This document shows, in pieces, positions 45,534 to 53,608 of a stretch of DNA of 64,000 nt. The DNA is from Oscillospiraceae bacterium (GTDB lineage: Bacteria; Bacillota; Clostridia; Oscillospirales; Oscillospiraceae). Both the position numbers and the translations under genes were made by a program. The number at the start of each line of letters is the position of its first letter. Position 1 is the stretch's first letter. The DNA lies in assembly GCA_017439425.1 (NCBI GenBank), contig JAFSJE010000089.1:25917-89916 (forward strand), written 5' to 3'. A model generated the notes under the pieces. The model was not told the origin of the DNA, did no database searches, and was given only the letters and a program-made list of their open reading frames with translations.

Positions 45534-47879
45534 TTAATACATACCAAGCTCGGTGTTATCGACAAGCGTTACGCTTATAACGCTGCCGTAGGGCACCGGC
45601 GTACCCGCCGGTACCGACTGCTTGGAAACCTTTATCTTGTCATTTGTCGGAAGCGCGCCCGCGCTGTCCATGAAGAGGCCCGCGTTGTTGAGTATTCGCA
45701 TAGCCGCGGCGCTCGAGAGATTAGTAAGATCCGGTACCGCGACCTCAGAGTCAACGTGCGCCTCCTCGGTGAAAAGAATGACCTTCGTTCCGACAGCGAC
45801 CTCGCTGCCCGCCGCAGGGAGCTGATCGACGATCGTATTGCCCTCGCCCTTTATCGTAAAGGAAAGGCCTCTTTCCGCAAGCTTCGATCTCGCGGTTCTC
45901 ATATCGTCGCCGACGACCTTCGGAGTCCTGACGTCGATGTACTCCTCCTCGCCGTTCTGATAGTCCGCCTCGATGCCGAGATACGGGAGTATCTCGCTCA
46001 TTATCTTGCCGACCACCGGCGCAGCCATAACTCCGCCGGAGGTGTATATACCGCTTTCAGACTGCGGCGCAGGGTTATCGAGCACTACGAGCACTGCGAT
46101 CTCGGGGTCTGTGCAGGGCGCGACGCCGCAGAAGGATACCATGTAAACCTTTTCGTTGGTCTCAGCCTGAATAACCGTCTTTGTGGTGGTTCCGGTCTTT
46201 CCGCCGACATGGTAGCCGGGAACGTAGGCATTCTTTCCGGTGCCCTCAGGTTCACCGACAACCGCCTCAAGTATCTCTCTGACGGTCTTGGAGGTTTCTT
46301 CACTGATGACCTGTCGGACTACTGTCGGCTCCTTGTGATAAACCACCTCGCCGTCCTCAGCAACTATATCGCTGACAACGTACGGCTCCATGAGGTATCC
46401 GCCGTTTACGCTCGCCGCAACGGCATTGATCATCTGAATCGGCGTGACCGTAAAGGTCTGGCCGAAGGAAGCCGCCGCAAGAGAGGATTTATCGTAGGGC
46501 TTTGTGAAGCTGTCGCGCGACCACCAGGCGCCCTTTGACGTCTCGCCGGATATGTCGATTCCGGTCTTGTTCCATAGTCCGAATGCCTCAATGTAATCGT
46601 AAAACCTCGAAGCGCCGATTTTGAAGCCGATGTTTACGAAGGCGACGTTGCAGCTGTGCTGAGCCGCCTGCTTCAGATTCTGATCGCCGTGGCCTGCGTG
46701 CTTCCAGCAGTTCAGGTCGGTCTTACGGCCAGGCACCTGATCCGCGGTGAGCTTTCCGCCGCAGTAGAAATTGTCGTTCTCGCTTATTACGTTCTCCTCA
46801 AGTCCTACCGCCATGGTGATTATCTTGAAAACGGAGCCCGGCTCGTAAGTGTCGGAAACGGCTCTGTTTCTCCACTGCTCGAGCTGAAGCGTCGCAAGCT
46901 CGCTTCTGCGCTCATTTTCGTCCGGTATAAGCCCAAGAGCCTCGCGCATCTCATCGGAGATATCCCACGGGGAGTTGAGGTCGTACTCGTTCGCGTTCGC
47001 AAGGGCGAGAATCTCGCCGGTCTTGATGTTTTCCACAATGACCATGCCGCCGTCGCGGATGTAGTTTTCTTTTATCGCCTCGTGCAGATACTTCTCCGCT
47101 ATTCCCTGAACCGTTACGTCGATCGTTGAGTGTATAGTCGCGCCATCTATGGCGTCGTTATAGTTTTCATAGCTGCCGTAAAGCATCTCCACGCCGTTGG
47201 ATGACTGCATACGGACGACCGTGCCGTCAGTGCCCTCAAGGTACTTATCGTAGTAGTTTTCAAGCCCCTCAAGGCCGTAGTTCTCATTGCCGACGAAGCC
47301 GACGATGTGGCAGGCAAGCGAGCCGTAGGGATAAAAGCGCTTGGAGTCGTTCTCGATGTGGACTCCCTTGAGCCCCTTCTCTTCCTTGCCCTCTGCGTCG
47401 TGGCTCGGCCCCTCTTTGATGAACTCGCGGACGAGGTCGGCTTCATCGGAACTTATTTTCGTCGCGACTGTCTTGTACCAGCTCTTGGTGTCGCGGCTCT
47501 TCTCGATAACGTCGGTGTAGCTTATGCCAAGTATGCGGCTTAGCTCAGAGGCGATATAATCCGCGCTCTCGCCGTACTTGTTTATCTCGTAGGGCGAGAT
47601 AAAGACGTTGTACGCGCTCGCGGAAACGGCAAGGGCGTTGCCGTTTCTGTCATAGATTGCGCCGCGGTTCGCAGTTACCGTCGTTTCGCGCGTCTGCTGA
47701 GAAATTGCCCTTTCCTCCCAGTATTCGTGCTGATATAGCATAATATATCCAAGTCTCACGGCAAGGATAATAAATGCAACTATGCCGCACACTGCCAAAA
47801 GAATCAGTGTGCGGCGGAGCATAGCCTTATTCGGTCTGTCGACCGTTGTTTTTTTCTTTTCAGTACCGGTATTTGCCAT
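45534..47879 (-). CDS. spoVD: Penicillin-binding transpeptidase with PASTA domains (SpoVD/PBP2x type)
   Basis: This 781-residue class B PBP crosslinks septal or cortex peptidoglycan. A membrane anchor lies at about residues 28-50. The dimerisation domain follows (TVTANRGAIYDRNGNALA). The transpeptidase has YEPGSVFKIITM (SxxK), HSCNVAF (SxN) and GGKTGTTTK (KTG). Two PASTA domains end the protein (starting near PKVVGDDMRTARSKL and VPDLTNLSSAAAM). The dcw position and PASTA tail fit SpoVD. A role in vegetative division (FtsI/PBP2x) is equally possible, since no other copy is in the window. Confidence 0.9.
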   Translation of the reverse strand: MANTGTEKKKTTVDRPNKAMLRRTLILLAVCGIVAFIILAVRLGYIMLYQHEYWEERAISQQTRETTVTANRGAIYDRNGNALAVSASAYNVFISPYEINKYGESADYIASELSRILGISYTDVIEKSRDTKSWYKTVATKISSDEADLVREFIKEGPSHDAEGKEEKGLKGVHIENDSKRFYPYGSLACHIVGFVGNENYGLEGLENYYDKYLEGTDGTVVRMQSSNGVEMLYGSYENYNDAIDGATIHSTIDVTVQGIAEKYLHEAIKENYIRDGGMVIVENIKTGEILALANANEYDLNSPWDISDEMREALGLIPDENERRSELATLQLEQWRNRAVSDTYEPGSVFKIITMAVGLEENVISENDNFYCGGKLTADQVPGRKTDLNCWKHAGHGDQNLKQAAQHSCNVAFVNIGFKIGASRFYDYIEAFGLWNKTGIDISGETSKGAWWSRDSFTKPYDKSSLAAASFGQTFTVTPIQMINAVAASVNGGYLMEPYVVSDIVAEDGEVVYHKEPTVVRQVISEETSKTVREILEAVVGEPEGTGKNAYVPGYHVGGKTGTTTKTVIQAETNEKVYMVSFCGVAPCTDPEIAVLVVLDNPAPQSESGIYTSGGVMAAPVVGKIMSEILPYLGIEADYQNGEEEYIDVRTPKVVGDDMRTARSKLAERGLSFTIKGEGNTIVDQLPAAGSEVAVGTKVILFTEEAHVDSEVAVPDLTNLSSAAAMRILNNAGLFMDSAGALPTNDKIKVSKQSVPAGTPVPYGSVISVTLVDNTELGMY

Positions 47880-47920
47880 CTGCAGGACCTCAATGTTTTT
47901 TACTTAATGTTATGGCTTTC

Positions 47921-48499
47921 TCATCTGAAATATTCAGCAAGCTCAGAGACGAATTCTCTCGCCGCGCGGATTATTCCGAAGCCCTCGGAATCGTCTGCGT
48001 TCAGAACCTCAGCCTTATTATCGTGCTCCATCTTGAGGACGTAGGTGTTGCGGTCGGTGAGCTTCGTCATGCCGAGGGTGCCGGTGGCGTACTCAGCCAC
48101 GCGGTTGACGTTGAAGGTTGTCTCATACTCGACGGAAAGCTTTGTCTGCTCGGTTTCGAGAAGCGCTATTTCCTTTTTGAGATTTGTGATCTCTGTGCTG
48201 ACCTCGGTGAGGCGGACGTAGCTCAGAAGCATGAATACGAGAACGACAGCCGCTACGACGTAGCCGACTACTGCAAACGCAGAAACAGCCTGTGCTTCCT
48301 TTGCTCTCTTTATCGCCTCGTTGCGCTCTGCGGCTCTTCTGCGCTCGTCGGCGCTTTCTCTGACCTTTCTGTCGCGCTCTGCGGCAGTTTCGGGGATCTC
48401 CTGAGGAGCTGCGCTGCCGTATGATCCGTACATATCATAGGCGACAGACTCAAAGTATCCGTTTCCGTTAATGTTAAGTTTTGCTTCAGTCTGTGCCAT
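47921..48499 (-). CDS. ftsL: FtsL-like cell division protein
   Basis: This 192-residue bitopic protein has a long charged cytoplasmic part (residues 1-70, rich in Glu, Arg and Ala). One membrane helix follows (about 73-93, FAVVGYVVAAVVLVFMLLSYV), then an extracellular leucine-zipper-like coiled coil (TEVSTEITNLKKEIALLETEQTKLSVEYE). It fits FtsL/DivIC-type proteins by topology and position between rsmH and the PBP. FtsL sequences diverge widely, so position is the main support. The N-terminal extension is longer than usual. Confidence 0.78.
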   Translation of the reverse strand: MAQTEAKLNINGNGYFESVAYDMYGSYGSAAPQEIPETAAERDRKVRESADERRRAAERNEAIKRAKEAQAVSAFAVVGYVVAAVVLVFMLLSYVRLTEVSTEITNLKKEIALLETEQTKLSVEYETTFNVNRVAEYATGTLGMTKLTDRNTYVLKMEHDNKAEVLNADDSEGFGIIRAAREFVSELAEYFR

Positions 48500-48513
48500 A
48501 ATGCGCTCTTCCC

Positions 48514-49434
48514 TTACAGTTTTTCAATTACTCTCAGCTTCGCACTGCGCGATCTCGGATTTATCTCAAGCTCCTCATCGGTGGGAACTATCGGTTTTTT
48601 CGTTACTCTTCGCACCGTCTGTCTGAATCCGCAGACGCATACCGGAAATTCCGGTGGGCAGGTGCAGCCGTCCTCGCGGCTTTTAACTGCACTCTTTACA
48701 ATTTTATCCTCGAGCGAATGAAAGGTTATCACGCACAATCTTCCGCCCGGTTTAAGTCTCTCCATCGCCTCGTCGAGCATATCGGCAAGTGCGCCAAGCT
48801 CGTCGTTCACTGCGATCCTGATCGCCTGAAACGTTCTCTTCGCCGGGTGCTGCTTTTCTCTCAGCGCCTTCGCCGGCATTGCGCTCTTGATGACGTCCAC
48901 GAGCTCCAGAGTCGTATTTACCGGCCTTGCGCGTACTATTCTCTCGGCAATCGAGCGCCAGTAGCGCTCCTCGCCGTAGTCGCGGATTATCCGCCCCACC
49001 TCAGCCTCGCTCCACTCGTTTACGACGTTCCACGCGCTCATTGCTTCATCTCTGTCCATTCTCATATCAAGCGGCGCGTCAGCCATATAGCTGAAGCCGC
49101 GCTCACCATCATCAAGCTGTGGACTTGAGACTCCGAGATCAAAGAGCATTCCGTCGACCTTATCGATTGAAAGCGAATCAAGTACTGCGCCGATATCGCG
49201 GAAATTAGCCTTCACAAGCTTAACCTTATCGCCGAAGGGCGCGAGCCTCTCGCCCGCCTCACGGATTGCCGTCTCATCACGGTCTATGGCGATGAGTCTG
49301 CCTGATTGCAGCTTTTCGGCAATCTTCTCTGAATGGCCGCCCCGCCCGAGCGTTCCATCCACATAAATCCCGTCGGCTTTTATTTCAAGATTGGAAATAC
49401 ATTCGTTCAGAAGAACCGGTATGTGCTTTTCCAT
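48514..49434 (-). CDS. rsmH: 16S rRNA m4C1402 methyltransferase RsmH
   Basis: This 306-residue enzyme methylates N4 of C1402 in 16S rRNA. HIPVLLNECI and YVDGTLGRGGHSEKIAEKL form the SAM loop. LFDLGVSSPQLDDGERGFSYMADAPLDMRMD is a strong hallmark. PGGRLCVITFHSLEDKIVK holds motif IV. The start shares one base with the mraZ stop. The length is standard. Confidence 0.97.
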   Translation of the reverse strand: MEKHIPVLLNECISNLEIKADGIYVDGTLGRGGHSEKIAEKLQSGRLIAIDRDETAIREAGERLAPFGDKVKLVKANFRDIGAVLDSLSIDKVDGMLFDLGVSSPQLDDGERGFSYMADAPLDMRMDRDEAMSAWNVVNEWSEAEVGRIIRDYGEERYWRSIAERIVRARPVNTTLELVDVIKSAMPAKALREKQHPAKRTFQAIRIAVNDELGALADMLDEAMERLKPGGRLCVITFHSLEDKIVKSAVKSREDGCTCPPEFPVCVCGFRQTVRRVTKKPIVPTDEELEINPRSRSAKLRVIEKL

Positions 49435-49850
49435 CAGAAATCAAGCTCCGTAAAGACCTCCGCGATATTTTCCGGCGTAGTCTCGATCGCGTCGATCTCG
49501 TTCCAGGCATCCTCGTTCCAGAATTCCGCGCACTCGCCGGCGCCAACGACGGCGACGTTCTTTTCGAGATTTGCGAAATCTCTGAGGGCCTGAGGAAGAA
49601 GTATTCTGCCCTGTGTGTCAAGCTCGCACTTTGCCGCGTGGGAGAAAAGCGGGCGCATCTTGATCTGCTTCGAGCGCGGCATCTCCTTGATCTTGTCGGT
49701 AAAGCGCGACCAGCTCTCCTCGGAATACGCCGAGAGGCATTTTTCCATTGAGAGCGTTACGTAGAAGGTATCGCCCAGCTCCTCGCGGAGCTTTGCGGGT
49801 ATGAAAAGACGACCCTTTGCGTCGATATTATGTCTGTAAACGCCGGTCAT
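49434..49850 (-). CDS. mraZ: Transcriptional regulator MraZ
   Basis: This 138-residue protein has two tandem SpoVT-AbrB-like halves: YRHNIDAKGRLFIPAKLREEL (residues 4-24) and CELDTQGRILLPQALRDFANL (about 74-94). MraZ binds direct repeats before its own gene and represses the dcw cluster. The ATG at 49850 has GGAGG 8 bases upstream. Longer starts up to 49949 would run through the operator and promoter and are rejected. It leads the dcw cluster. Confidence 0.95.
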   Translation of the reverse strand: MTGVYRHNIDAKGRLFIPAKLREELGDTFYVTLSMEKCLSAYSEESWSRFTDKIKEMPRSKQIKMRPLFSHAAKCELDTQGRILLPQALRDFANLEKNVAVVGAGECAEFWNEDAWNEIDAIETTPENIAEVFTELDF

Positions 49851-49880
49851 CTCTCCACCTCCTCGTAAAATCGTGGGATT

Positions 49881-49920
49881 TTGGTGCACTTCGCACCACT
49901 TCTCACCACCATGTACCACT
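49881..49920 (-). promoter_or_regulatory. MraZ operator (10-bp direct repeats)
   Basis: Read on the minus strand, four 10-base units begin AGTGGTACAT, GGTGGTGAGA, AGTGGTGCGA and AGTGCACCAA. The first three share GTGGT and the last keeps GTG. This is the pattern MraZ binds. It lies between the -10 and the mraZ ATG, over the start site, as a repressor site would. Confidence 0.82.
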
Positions 49921-49949
49921 ATTATAAGGTCACAGCACCGAAAAAGCAA
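49921..49949 (-). promoter_or_regulatory. Promoter of mraZ and the dcw cluster
   Basis: On the minus strand TTGCTT (49949-49944) is 17 bases from TATAAT (49926-49921). The -10 touches the first MraZ box. The rest of 49950-50043 is AT-rich and shows no gene. Confidence 0.75.
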
Positions 49950-50043
49950 GCATAAATTTAGGAAAAAAAGAGGTTTTTTTCGGCATTTTTCTGGTGTTTT
50001 GTCGCATTACTACATATTGTGGTTGGTGCGTATTTAAAACACA

Positions 50044-50078
50044 AGAGAGCCCTTTTCCGACTCGGAAAAGGGCTCTCT
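50044..50078 (-). terminator. Rho-independent terminator after the coiled-coil gene
   Basis: Perfect 15-base stem (AGAGAGCCCTTTTCC and its complement) with a GACTC loop. On the minus strand it is followed by TGTGTTTT. It lies 18 bases after the stop. Confidence 0.8.
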
Positions 50079-50096
50079 GATAATTATTTAATTAGC

Positions 50097-50603
50097 TTAT
50101 TCTTCCGGAACTATACCGCTCATAGGATTAGTATTGAGATTGGAAACGCTCCTGAAACGCGCTCTCGCCTGTCTGACCTCATTGAGCGCTTCGTTGATCG
50201 CCTCCTCGGTGCGCTGGAGGGTATCGTCGGCGTACTGATTGGCGACGTTGCGAAGCTCTGCAGCGCGGCTGTCGGCGGCGTCGGTGACCTGCTTTGCGCG
50301 CTCGTTGGCAGCTCGGACGATCTCCTGCTCCTCCACCATGTGACGGGCACGCTCCTCAGCGACCTTCTTCATGCTCTCGGCCTCGCGCTTGGCGTTGCCG
50401 ATGAACTCGCTTCTCGCACTGACAAGCCTTCTCGCCTCGCTGAGCTCAGTCGGAAGCTTTGCCTTTATTTCCTCCAGAAGATCAAGCGCCTTGTCCCGCT
50501 CGATAACGCAGCGTTCCGCGCCGAGGGGAAGTCCCCAGGCATCCTGAATCATATTGTAGAGCATGTCGATGAGTTCCTGCACTCCGGTGGTATTCTCTTC
50601 CAT
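50097..50603 (-). CDS. Coiled-coil protein of unknown function
   Basis: This 168-residue protein is almost wholly helical from about residue 35 to 150, with a heptad-rich charged stretch (ERDKALDLLEEIKAKL, AKREAESMKKVAEERARHMVEEQEIV, VTDAADSRAAELRNVANQYADDTLQ). It has no membrane helix or catalytic motif. Genes encoding this sort of protein lie beside rsmD in many Clostridia and are variously named ATPase subunit-like or DivIVA-like. I do not assign a function. The usual neighbour coaD is missing. The mRNA leader has a hairpin that includes AAAGGA (see 50610-50667). Confidence 0.7.
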   Translation of the reverse strand: MEENTTGVQELIDMLYNMIQDAWGLPLGAERCVIERDKALDLLEEIKAKLPTELSEARRLVSARSEFIGNAKREAESMKKVAEERARHMVEEQEIVRAANERAKQVTDAADSRAAELRNVANQYADDTLQRTEEAINEALNEVRQARARFRSVSNLNTNPMSGIVPEE

Positions 50604-50609
50604 TTTTGT

Positions 50610-50667
50610 ATGACCATTCCTTTCGCAAATTCTGAAGGCACAAAACAGCCATAAAAGGAATGGCCAT
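50610..50667. repeat. Inverted repeat in the leader of the coiled-coil gene
   Basis: ATGACCATTCCTTT (50610-50623) pairs with AAAAGGAATGGCCAT (50653-50667), with one mismatch. On the minus-strand mRNA the AAAGGAATGG near the gene would be held in the stem. The remaining leader (50668-50747) has another short GCCGC/GCGGC hairpin and no gene. Confidence 0.6.
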
Positions 50668-50747
50668 AAAGCGCCATGTTTTTCGGTTGCCGCTCTGCGG
50701 CGAGAAAAACGACTTTGATTTCAATAAGGCTGAAGCTTGTTTCAACC

Positions 50748-51287
50748 TTATCCTTTCCTGAAAACAGTAAGCTTTATCTTTCCGTATTTATACTCGCGCT
50801 TGGAGTAGCCCTCGCGCTCAGGGTCGGGCAAGGACTTATCCTTCCGGCTCTCACAGACCATTATACCATTTTCGCGCAAAATGTCAAACATAACGGCGCT
50901 TTTTATGGCATTTTCCAAGAGATCCGTATCATACGGCGGGTCGAGAAAGACTATATCGAACTTCTCGCCGCTTTTAAGATAGCTCATGGCGTCGGTATTC
51001 GCGAATTTCGCCCTCGCGGCAAGTTCGCAGAACTCGACGTTTTCACGGCAGAGCTTGAGGCTCTCGCGGCTTGAATCGACGAAAACGCACTCCTCCGCTC
51101 CGCGGCTGAGCGCCTCAATGCCGAGCTGACCCGTGCCGGCAAAAAGATCGAGCACTCTCGCGCCCTCGACCTGAAACTGGATTATATTGAAGATTGACTC
51201 CTTGACCATATCGGTCGTGGGGCGGATGCGCATATCGGCAGGCTCCTTAAGTCTTCTGCCGCGCGCTGTACCTGTTATGACTCTCAA
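50748..51287 (-). CDS. rsmD: 16S rRNA m2G966 methyltransferase RsmD
   Basis: This 179-residue enzyme methylates N2 of G966 in 16S rRNA. It opens MRVITGTARGRRLKEP. VLDLFAGTGQLGIEALSRGAEECVFVD is the SAM site and VFLDPPYDTDLL the catalytic NPPY-type motif (here DPPY, typical for RsmD). The start overlaps the uvrC stop by 4 bases. Length is standard. Confidence 0.95.
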   Translation of the reverse strand: MRVITGTARGRRLKEPADMRIRPTTDMVKESIFNIIQFQVEGARVLDLFAGTGQLGIEALSRGAEECVFVDSSRESLKLCRENVEFCELAARAKFANTDAMSYLKSGEKFDIVFLDPPYDTDLLENAIKSAVMFDILRENGIMVCESRKDKSLPDPEREGYSKREYKYGKIKLTVFRKG

Positions 51288-53131
51288 CTGTTCTCATCCT
51301 CCACTTTCGCGTTATTTTCGCTGTGAAAATACTTGTAAACCTCCACTGCGGCGTTTCGAGGCACCACTCTCATAAGCTCGTCCACGCTCGCCTCGCTCAT
51401 CGCCTTCATGCTTCCGAAATACTTGTAGAGATCGTTTTTTCGTTTCTCTCCGACGTTCGCTATCGCGTCGAGCTTCGATTTTTTGACGGTCTTTCTGTGG
51501 CTGAGCCTGTGGAAGGTGATCGCGTAGCGGTGCACCTCCTCCTGGATCGCGCCGACGAAGGCGAACACAGCAGGAAACGCCTCCATGCTTATTTCCTCGC
51601 CCGCTGCGGTTATGAGCGCACGTGTGCGATGGCGGTCGTCCTTGACCATTCCGAAGGTCGGCACGAATACGCCCACCTTCTTCTGCGCGTCGAGAGCGCA
51701 CTGTGCGTGGGCCGCGCCGCCGTCAATTAGGAAAAGGTCGGGAAGCGGTGAAAACTTCTCGTCGCCGTCCTTATAGTGCTGCAGTCTCCGCTCCACCACC
51801 TCGCGCATCGAGGCGTAATCGTCCGGAGTGCCGTTTTCGAGGGTCTTTATCTTAAACTTTCTGTATGCGTTTTTGAGTGGCTTGCCGTCCTTGAAAACGA
51901 CCATTCCTGCGACAATGTCATCTGCGCCGGTGTTCGATATGTCGAAGGACTCGATGCGGCTCGGCGGAGAGTCGAGCCCGAGGGAATCCATAAGCCACTG
52001 TGCGGTCTTCGAAATGCGCTCTGCCTTCGTAGTGGCGCGGCGCACCTCCTCCTCTGCGTTTCTGAGGGCGGCTTCGCGGTAATCGCGGCGCACTCCGCGC
52101 TGCGGCAGCAGAACTGTTGTATTCCGCCCCGCCTTCTCTGTGAGAAAGCCCGCTATTTCGTCCATATCGCCGGTGTCCTCAGTGAGCACTATCTCTCCCG
52201 GTATCTCGACGGAGGTCATATAATACTGCCGCACAAGGCTCGAGAGCGCCTCGGCGGTGTCCTCCACCGGCTCATCGAGCAGCTCCATATCCTTGCCGAG
52301 AAGCTGACCGCGCACATAGTGCAGAACGACAAAGCAGCTCTTTGCCTCGCCGCGGTAAAAGCCGACGGCGTCGGTGTCGGAGGCTCCCTTCATAAGGACG
52401 TGCTGTTTTTCCTCCAGATTTCGTATAGCGTTTATCCTGTCTCTGAGCTCAGCCGCCTCCTCAAAGCGGAGGTTCTCGGCTGCCTCGAGCATATCCTTTT
52501 CCATCGAGTCCACAAGGTCACGTGTCTTGCCCTTGAGTATCATCACAGCCTTGTCTATCTCGCGCCGGTACTGCGCCTGCGGCACAGAGGGCAGACAATA
52601 GCCGTCGCAGGTGCCCATGTGGTAATTGAGGCAGGGACGCTCCTTTCCGATATCGCGCGGGAACACACGCGAGCAATCCGGCAGCTTCAGAGCCTTTCGC
52701 ATTGCGTCTATCGCGGCAAAGGTGCTGCCCCGCGAGCCGAACGGCCCGAAATACTCCGCTCCGTCATTCTCACGTCTGTTCGTTACGGAAAAGCGCGGGT
52801 ATTCGCTCTTGAGGTCGAGACGGATGAAAGGGTAGCCCTTGTCGTCCTTAAGAAGTATGTTGTAGTGCGGCTTGTGGAACTTTATAAGCGAGTTTTCAAG
52901 GAGCAGAGCCTCCATCTCGCTCGTTGCGACGATTATCGAAAAGTCGCAGACCTTGGCGACCATTGCCTCGGTCTTTGCGTTGTGAGCGCCGTGAAAGTAG
53001 CTCGAGACGCGGTTTTTGAGGAGCTTCGACTTTCCGACATAGATGACCGCGTTATCCTTGTCGCGCATGATATATACGCCCGGCTTCATCGGCAGAGCGT
53101 TCGCTTTTTCCCTGAGGGCAGTGATGTCCAT
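51284..53131 (-). CDS. uvrC: Excinuclease ABC subunit C
   Basis: This 615-residue nuclease makes both cuts in nucleotide-excision repair. The GIY-YIG domain is at residues 13-95 (PGVYIMRDKDNAVIYVGKSKLLKNRVSSYF). The UVR motif (AAENLRFEEAAELRDRINAI) binds UvrB. The C-terminal RNase H-like nuclease contains SFDISNTGADDIVAGMVVFKDG and LFLIDGGAAHAQCAL, and a helix-hairpin-helix region ends the protein. It has GGGAGG upstream and follows the HPr terminator. Confidence 0.95.
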   Translation of the reverse strand: MDITALREKANALPMKPGVYIMRDKDNAVIYVGKSKLLKNRVSSYFHGAHNAKTEAMVAKVCDFSIIVATSEMEALLLENSLIKFHKPHYNILLKDDKGYPFIRLDLKSEYPRFSVTNRRENDGAEYFGPFGSRGSTFAAIDAMRKALKLPDCSRVFPRDIGKERPCLNYHMGTCDGYCLPSVPQAQYRREIDKAVMILKGKTRDLVDSMEKDMLEAAENLRFEEAAELRDRINAIRNLEEKQHVLMKGASDTDAVGFYRGEAKSCFVVLHYVRGQLLGKDMELLDEPVEDTAEALSSLVRQYYMTSVEIPGEIVLTEDTGDMDEIAGFLTEKAGRNTTVLLPQRGVRRDYREAALRNAEEEVRRATTKAERISKTAQWLMDSLGLDSPPSRIESFDISNTGADDIVAGMVVFKDGKPLKNAYRKFKIKTLENGTPDDYASMREVVERRLQHYKDGDEKFSPLPDLFLIDGGAAHAQCALDAQKKVGVFVPTFGMVKDDRHRTRALITAAGEEISMEAFPAVFAFVGAIQEEVHRYAITFHRLSHRKTVKKSKLDAIANVGEKRKNDLYKYFGSMKAMSEASVDELMRVVPRNAAVEVYKYFHSENNAKVEDENS

Positions 53132-53153
53132 AAGCTCCTCCCTTCTTTACAAT

Positions 53154-53191
53154 AGTTTAAACCCTCTGTTTCAGATTATGAAACAGAGGGT
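53154..53191 (-). terminator. Rho-independent terminator after the HPr-like gene
   Basis: A 12-base stem (ACCCTCTGTTTC / GAAACAGAGGGT, 53161-53172 and 53180-53191) with a 7-base loop. On the minus strand TTTAAACTATT follows. The T-run is short, so some readthrough into uvrC is possible. Confidence 0.7.
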
Positions 53192-53214
53192 CATTTTCTT
53201 ATGTTCGGTATTGA

Positions 53215-53478
53215 TTACTCAGCGAAATCATGGCTGATGAGCTCGCAGAGAGTTTCAACCGCACTCTCCTCATCCTCGCCGTCAGCAACGATGGTAATGT
53301 TAGTGCCCTTTATGATACCGAGGGAGAGAACACCAAGAAGGCTCTTGGCGTTTACCTTGCGCTCATCCTTCTGAATCCAGACACTGCACTTAAACTCGTT
53401 AGCCTTCTGCGTGAAGAAGGTCGCCGGTCTCGCACGGAGACCAACCTGATTCATAACAACGACTTCTTTAGAAAACAT
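53215..53478 (-). CDS. HPr-like protein lacking the active histidine (Crh-like)
   Basis: This 87-residue protein has the HPr fold signature, but the phosphocarrier motif GLHARPA reads GLRARPA: the residue at position 15 is Arg (codon CGT), not His. The regulatory Ser46 is kept (KVNAKSLLGVLSLGI). Such a protein cannot pass phosphate from enzyme I to PTS sugars. It could still be phosphorylated at Ser46 by HPr kinase and act with CcpA, as Crh does in Bacillus (where position 15 is Gln). The gene has a good promoter, AGGAGG ribosome site and terminator, so it appears functional. No other PTS gene is in the window. Confidence 0.88.
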   Translation of the reverse strand: MFSKEVVVMNQVGLRARPATFFTQKANEFKCSVWIQKDERKVNAKSLLGVLSLGIIKGTNITIVADGEDEESAVETLCELISHDFAE

Positions 53479-53524
53479 CGGCGTTTATCCTCCTCATTAA
53501 AGACGGAAATGGTTATCCGCTAAG

Positions 53525-53553
53525 ATTATACCAAAGTTAGAATATTTCTTCAA
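53525..53553 (-). promoter_or_regulatory. Promoter of the HPr-like gene
   Basis: On the minus strand TTGAAG (53553-53548) is 17 bases from TATAAT (53530-53525). Transcription would start about 40 bases before the ATG. The rest of 53554-53608 shows no gene or clear terminator. Confidence 0.75.
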
Positions 53554-53608
53554 TATTGAATAGTGACCATAATTTCGGCGATTTACGACATCTTTTTCGT
53601 CAAGTTGC

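Noticed and set aside
50482..50745. Alternative frame covering the leader and start of the coiled-coil gene
   Set aside because: Its product has no coherent composition, and the coiled-coil frame overlapping it is much more protein-like.
53131..53160. Possible promoter for uvrC (TAAACT after the HPr terminator)
   Set aside because: The matching -35 (TTTCAT, 18 bases away) is poor and lies in the terminator loop. Readthrough may suffice.
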